Below are positions 59,462 through 64,000 of a stretch of DNA of 64,000 nucleotides, piece after piece. The notes under the pieces were generated by a model that was given only the letters and a program-made list of their open reading frames with translations, had not been told where the DNA came from and did no database searches. Position numbers and translations under genes: made by a program. Position 1 is the stretch's first letter. The number at the start of each line of letters is the position of its first letter. The stretch covers positions 62,001-126,000 of the forward strand of contig CP126200.1 of NCBI GenBank assembly GCA_030272155.1, read 5' to 3'. The stretch is from Tetradesmus obliquus. Taxonomy: Eukaryota > Chlorophyta > Chlorophyceae > Sphaeropleales > Scenedesmaceae.

Positions 59462-62400
59462 TGGGGCCGCAGCAGCAGTGCTGGCCGCAGCACTAGGGGC
59501 CCGCGCACACCCAACAACTTGTTGGGATTCATCCTGCCGTATGGTGGGCTGCAGCACGCCAGCACAATCGAGGCGATCACCCCAGCCATGGTCAACTCTG
59601 CTCCTGCAGGAGCCAAGTTCCTCGGCAACAGCCTTGACAAGTCTCAAGGTGAGAGCTGCAAAAGAGTGTGCCTGAGAGCTGCAAAAAGCCGTATGACGCT
59701 CACTTTTGCAATAACCTTTACATCACCCGCGCTGGGCGCTCAGCAGCAGCCAACTCATGGAGGACATACGTGGACAGCTATATGTTTGGCTTTGGCCCAC
59801 GGCTGCCCTACGCGCAGCATGCTGGCAGAGATGCGCAGGTTGTGACCTACAAACGGTCACTGCTAGGCTGGTAAGCAGCCTGTCTGAGGATGGAATTGTG
59901 TTACTGGGGCCGGTGCAGCTTGCTGTGTGTCCTTTGCAGTGCTCAGCTGGCGCCAGCATGTTTGCAGCAAGAGTGCATCTGCTGCCAGTGCACCTTTCGT
60001 GCATGGGGCCAGTAACTGACCAGTGCTAGCCCTTGATCTGACCTGCCTCGCTGCTCCGTGTGCATCAGGTGCCCCAGCAAGGCCAACAGCGGCGTGGTGG
60101 CCAGCTCGGATGAGGCAGGCACGGCGCAGCTGCAGCAGGCCACAGAGCTCGTGCAGGTCTACACCCTCAACAAGTGCACACCAGACATCTGGCAAACCAT
60201 CATCAACCACGTGGAGGCGGAGGGCAGCTTCAGCGGGATGCTGCGGCTGCTGACAGTGCCGCTGATGCACAGCGGCTATGTGATCCCACACTGCAACGCA
60301 GCCTGCGATTGGCAGAACCAGCACATGTCAGCAGCAGAAGCAGATGCCCACCTGCAGCAGCTGCGGGACAGCATCCACTCCAGCAATGTAGCGCTGTACG
60401 GCGCAGACAGGCTGCCCACCAAACCTGCGTGCCCAGTGCTGCTGCAGAGTGTGGTGTGCTTGCTGGCCGCTGACTGGGATGCCATCAAAAGCAGCTTTGC
60501 GAACCCAACAGCGCACAGTGAGGCCGTGCTAGCGACTGCAGCAGCCGCTGCGGTGTCAGCTGTGCATGCTGCTGCAGACACAGCCAGGCAGGTGGCTGCC
60601 GGCAATGCTGCTGCCGCCGACGCCAGTGCAGCTCTGGCAGACAGTGCAGCAGGTGCTGCTCGCAACAACACCGGCCTGGCGCTTGCACTTGCGCAGGAGG
60701 TAGCAGCAGGGCCAGCAGCACCAGCTCAGAGGGGGCATGGTCCAGCAACAGGGCCAGCGGAGCCGGTAGCAACAGCAGCAAAGCCGGCAGGGCCAGCAGA
60801 AGTGCAGCAGGGCTAGCAACAGCATCACTTGAGTCAGTAGCAGGCGTGCTGGCAAAAGCAGCAGGAGCATCTCCAGGCCCTGCAGGCGCCATCACGCTGC
60901 TGCGTGGTGCTGGCTTGCTCCTGCTGGTACCAAACAGCAAGGCCTGGCGGCGCCAGTCCAAGCCGCTGTGTGCGGTGGGTGGCAGCATCAGCATCCACAA
61001 CACCACCTACAGCCGCTACACAATCGGGCAGCTCATTACTCCAGCAGGCCTGCACATGCAAGCGGGGCAGTAGCAGCGTGTGCAAGTGCGCGTGGCTGGG
61101 GAGTTTGTTGCTGACAGCAGGCCGCTGAGCGGCAACTGGGCCAAGCAGCCGTGCGATGTGGATGTCTGGCCTGGTGAGACGCTGCTGCTTTGGGAGCAGC
61201 CCACTCACAAGCTTGGCCGCAAGTTTGTTGGCGACGCAGCAAGCTGTGCCTACCCTGCCCTGTACAGCACCTTTGCGGAGGAGGGCGTCACCGCTGCACT
61301 AGGTGAGTAAGCCGTGCATTGATATTGGCAAAGTCGCGAATATTTGTTCCTTTCTGGTTGTAGTTGCTGAGATATCTCAGGAAGTCTTGGAGTGTGCTGC
61401 TGTGTCGGTGGTGCTGGTACACCCTGTACAGTTTCTGTGCATTGCTGCTCTGCTGTGCGGGGCCATGTACGCGTGGCAATAGCTCTGGGTTTTCTGCCTG
61501 CAGTTTCGTGATGGTCTGCTGCAGCCGCGCCTTTGCTTGGATGTGTTGGGCGGCAGTGTCGTGCTTAGCCTTCTTTTGGGAAGTGGAAGGCACTGCGCTA
61601 TGTCTCAGGCTCGGTTGCTGTTGCTGCTGCTCTTGTGAGCTGCTTGCTGCCAGCTCTGGTGCCACCAGGCGGTTAGTGAGTTCGGCTTCCACCACCCTGC
61701 CTCCTGCAACTGCATCCAGGTTCCTGTAAAAGTAGCAGAGCAGTTGGCCCATGGCGTCTGCCATGTCATGCTGTTGTTCTCCTGCTGCCTGCCACACACA
61801 TCCTGAGGTCATGTTTGCGCCCCGCAAATGAATTGTCTTCTCTTGGCTCCAGCAACTGGCGCACAGTGTTTGCTGTACTCACCTTTCTAAAGTGCCTGGT
61901 CATCTGCTGCCAATTTCTGATCCCCAGGAACTTGTACCGCTCACTGGCGCTCAAGACACGCACAAGTCTGCCTTTGCACAGATAGTACATGACTATGGCT
62001 TGGTGAAGCTGCAGATTAAACACAATTCCTTTTTTGGAGTCATTGTCCCAGGGTTGTTCTTCGATTAGAATCCAGTAATTGGCATGGCGTGGAAGTGCTG
62101 CCTCTACATCATCTGTAACTGAGTCTAAATACCGCTTCACCTGGTCTGTGCTTCGCACAACTTGCTCATGTGTGTTCAAAAGCGCGTGTCGGTTTCAGTA
62201 AACAATTGTCTGGGTGGTGCTTTCAAAGGCACAAACTCCGGCATTTTGCGTGCCGGGGTCAATAGATAGGCAATACCTTCCAGGAGGTTGGGGGTTGCTG
62301 CGGAGCATATGTGTATGTTGTGTTCATTCGACATATTTTATTGTATGTGTAACTTCTCCTTTCTTATTGTCTTTTGTGTGTGCCACCACCTGCACCCTTG

Positions 62401-62879
62401 CACGCTTGCAGGGGCCCTCCAGCTGGATGGCGCAAGGCCACAGCCGCGTGCTGCTGCAAGCGTAGCTGCGGTTGCTATCACTGCACTGCAGCAGCAGCAT
62501 CAGCAGCAGCCAGTGCTGGAGCCAGCAGCGGTTGCAGGACAGCTAGATGCCCCCAGCAGCATCACTGCAGCAGCGCTGGACGCAGTTTCATATCTGGCCA
62601 TGGCGCTCAGCGGCGAGGCAGATGCAGCGCATGCCGCCGCAGCAGCCGCTGTGGTCCCCGTGCTGAGGCTTGCAGAGCCAGCTGTGGCAGCAGCCATCAA
62701 GCAAGGGCTCAAGCAGCTGTATGCGGCAGCACGCGAGGGTGCTTCAGTGCCTGTAGCTGTCCTGCAGGCACTCACAAGCAGCCTCAGGGCACTCGCTGTG
62801 CCGACGCGTGGCACCGTTCCTGCCATCCCTACATCAGCAGCAGCGGCACCACCACCCAGCACAGGCCGACAGCGCCATA

Positions 62880-62914
<35 letters not shown>

Positions 62915-63593
62915 GGAGAGCAGCAAGAAGCGAAAGCTGCAGAAGCCCCCACCTGCATCATCTGATGACCGGCCTGGCATCTGGCTCGATGACGATGAGT
63001 ACTGGGTCCAGCTGGGCGACCATGTGTTCATGGAGGTGGAGTGCAGCGCAAAGAACGTGCGAGACAAAGCCAGCTTCAAAGGCTGCTGCTGCTGTTGCTG
63101 CACAGGATGCAGGTGGCCCCAATGGCAGCAGCAGCAGCAGCAGCAGCAGCAGTGACACACAGCACCTGGTTTGGATGTTCCGCGTGGAGCGCGTGGAAGA
63201 CAGCTGCGTGTATGGCCGTTTCTACCAGAATGTAGCGCGCGACCTTGCCCAGCCCCTGGAGCTGCAGCGCAAGACTCAAGTGCTGTGCAGCGACAAGATC
63301 AGCTGCATCCTGCATGTGCGGCGCAGGAGATGCTGGTTGCAGTGGAGGCCGAGTGGCTGCAGGAGGTGCAGGCGGGGCTCTGCAGCTGAGACTTGAGTTT
63401 GGTGGCCTGACATGCAAAGTGTTTGCAGCAGCTCCAGGGCTGCTGGCATGAATATGCTGCTGCACATAGCTGGTGGTTTGTGGCAAGTCCGAGTATAGTG
63501 TACGGTGAAAGGGTGAGCCCTTACCCTTCTCATGCAGGCGTGGATGAGGCCAGCTGCAACGAGCGAGGGGCAAAGGGACCCGCGGATGCGTGA
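54511..63593 (+). CDS. Family R gene, copy X: multi-exon gene with BAH-like C-terminus, degenerate
   Basis: Exons with matching phases: 54511-54718, 55745-55812, 56041-56100, 56251-56365, 57523-57893, 57957-58082, 58163-58231, 58570-58724 and 58918-59648; then a Y-type exon about 59675-59870, 60069-61302, 62412-63390 and perhaps 63538-63593. The first nine join in one frame: a helical N-terminus (QQQLKKEQLLASLGQLLAGQ), DSPYAPQSWQKF, STLQRLQPEQLP, FVQELRLALWLSLTLALPSE, RTITRLMDAWWGSK and the GHPMWFHPSSFTSGGQF exon with a hydrophobic helix, a KKQRAG basic stretch and a Ser tract. The last part reads WVQLGDHVFMEVE, FRVERVEDSCVYGRFY and LCSDKISCILHV, like a BAH domain. After exon 9 there are defects: a lost exon, a frameshift near 60795, TAG at 61072, and frameshifts near 62910 and 63075. 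The overall family is not recognised; a chromatin role is inferred only from the BAH-like end. Confidence 0.55.
61288..62308 (-). CDS. RuvC-fold Holliday junction resolvase (A22/Ydc2 type), with one in-frame TGA
   Basis: Resolvases of this fold cut four-way DNA junctions. Two exons: 62308-61883 and 61788-61288, phase 0, 308 codons. Catalytic motifs in order: SIDPGTQNAGV near residue 17 (first Asp), WILIEEQPW (Glu), LVRVLSASERYKFLG, and after the intron QQHDMADAMGQLL with the terminal Asp pair. The C-terminus is Gln-rich and coiled and ends with DFLRYLSNYNQKG and NINARLTHL. An in-frame TGA at 62197-62195 (codon 38) separates the first motif from the rest; TGG to TGA is the simplest origin. The gene lies antisense inside the intron between the 1220-nt-type exon and the 62412 exon of family R copy X, and its 3' end overlaps that exon's donor. 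Z1 and Z2 keep only its 3' tail. Mitochondrial Ydc2-like and viral A22-like origins cannot be separated by eye. Confidence 0.75.
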
Positions 63594-63760
63594 CGGGCTC
63601 ATCTTTACCATTATCACCACCATCGGGTGATAAAGTTACACCAGCAACGTGGCTTGACTGGCAGTACCTAGCTCTTCTTGGCTGTTTGCCAACTAGTGTT
63701 TAGGGAGACCGCCTCCGTGTAACAAACTACCTGCCTACAACGTTGTCACTGCAGCGGCGC
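63594..63760. other. Short spacer
   Basis: Between the last possible family R exon and a LINE fragment. Contains a CACCATCGGGTGATAAAG stretch. Nothing else seen. Confidence 0.3.
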
Positions 63761-63880
63761 ATCACAGATATGTTTCAGCCTGCTGCTCTCACTGCTGCAC
63801 AGCAGCAACATAATGCATTGTTGCAGCAACGCAGGCAGCAGCGGCAGCAGCAGTTGGAACAGCATGGTAACAAGAAGTAG
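63761..63880 (+). pseudogene. LINE A-type coding fragment
   Basis: Reads ITDMFQPAALTAAQQQHNAL then QQRRQQRQQQLEQHG, matching the Gln-rich region of LINE A near 28986-29100 at roughly 80%. Truncated on both sides. Confidence 0.75.
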
Positions 63881-63884
63881 CGCA

Positions 63885-64000
63885 GTAGCTGACTGAACCA
63901 TTGCTGCCCATCCTTACCACTGCTAGGGCTGGTGGTGGTGCAGCCTGTTCCATCTTGTTCCATCTGGAACACGTAAAAGCACCTTCCACATTAAGTTTAA
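63885..64000. repeat. Second copy of the 47355-47473 segment
   Basis: Matches 47355-47473 with a few changes, including GTTCCATCTTGTTCCATCTG. Runs off the window. Probably the start of another LINE C-type element or of a shared upstream repeat. Confidence 0.85.

Overview
The window is nuclear DNA of a green alga, most likely a chlorophycean. The genes are GC-rich and cut by many short GT-AG introns. CAG/CTG repeats are abundant in both exons and introns. A 5S rRNA fragment looks chlorophycean, and the gene set (urate oxidase with a peroxisomal C-terminus, plastid fibrillin, nucleoporin NDC1, a CysJ-type sulfite reductase flavoprotein) fits an alga. Species assignment is inference.

The left half (1-25.6 kb) is ordinary gene space. 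In order it holds: the 3' part of a CysJ-like flavoprotein gene (+); a complete eight-exon urate oxidase gene (-); a complete six-exon NDC1 gene (-); a divergently transcribed four-exon PAP/fibrillin gene (+); a 3.16-kb CACTA-type DNA transposon with clear termini and target duplication; and a large secreted cysteine-rich gene (+) built from tandemly duplicated exons and ending in a thrombospondin type-1 repeat. Joining the exons keeps one reading frame through all of these genes.

From about 25.5 kb onward the window is repeat-dominated. It contains a PHD-finger ORF (-) with seven 69-bp repeats upstream, two L1-type LINEs in tandem (28.4-33.3 kb), and several LINE fragments. One LINE fragment sits inside a 5S rRNA gene remnant. 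tRNA-derived Pol III-type sequences, a hexamer array, and a converging pair of trinucleotide arrays of 127 and 557 bp are also present.

The most unusual content is an unrecognised multi-exon gene family, called family R here. It occurs four times: a long copy X (+, 54.5-63.6 kb), an internally deleted copy Y (-, 42.7-44.9 kb, with a detached exon at 39.6-39.8 kb), and two nearly identical copies Z1 (-, 33.9-38.4 kb) and Z2 (-, 49.5-54.0 kb) inside a 4.5-kb direct duplication. X has a consistent nine-exon frame and then frameshifts and stops; its 3' end looks like a BAH domain. Antisense inside one intron of X lies a gene for a RuvC-fold Holliday junction resolvase of the poxvirus A22/Ydc2 type. 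Family R therefore looks like a decaying mobile or virus-derived element with a resolvase, but its termini and mobilising enzyme were not identified.
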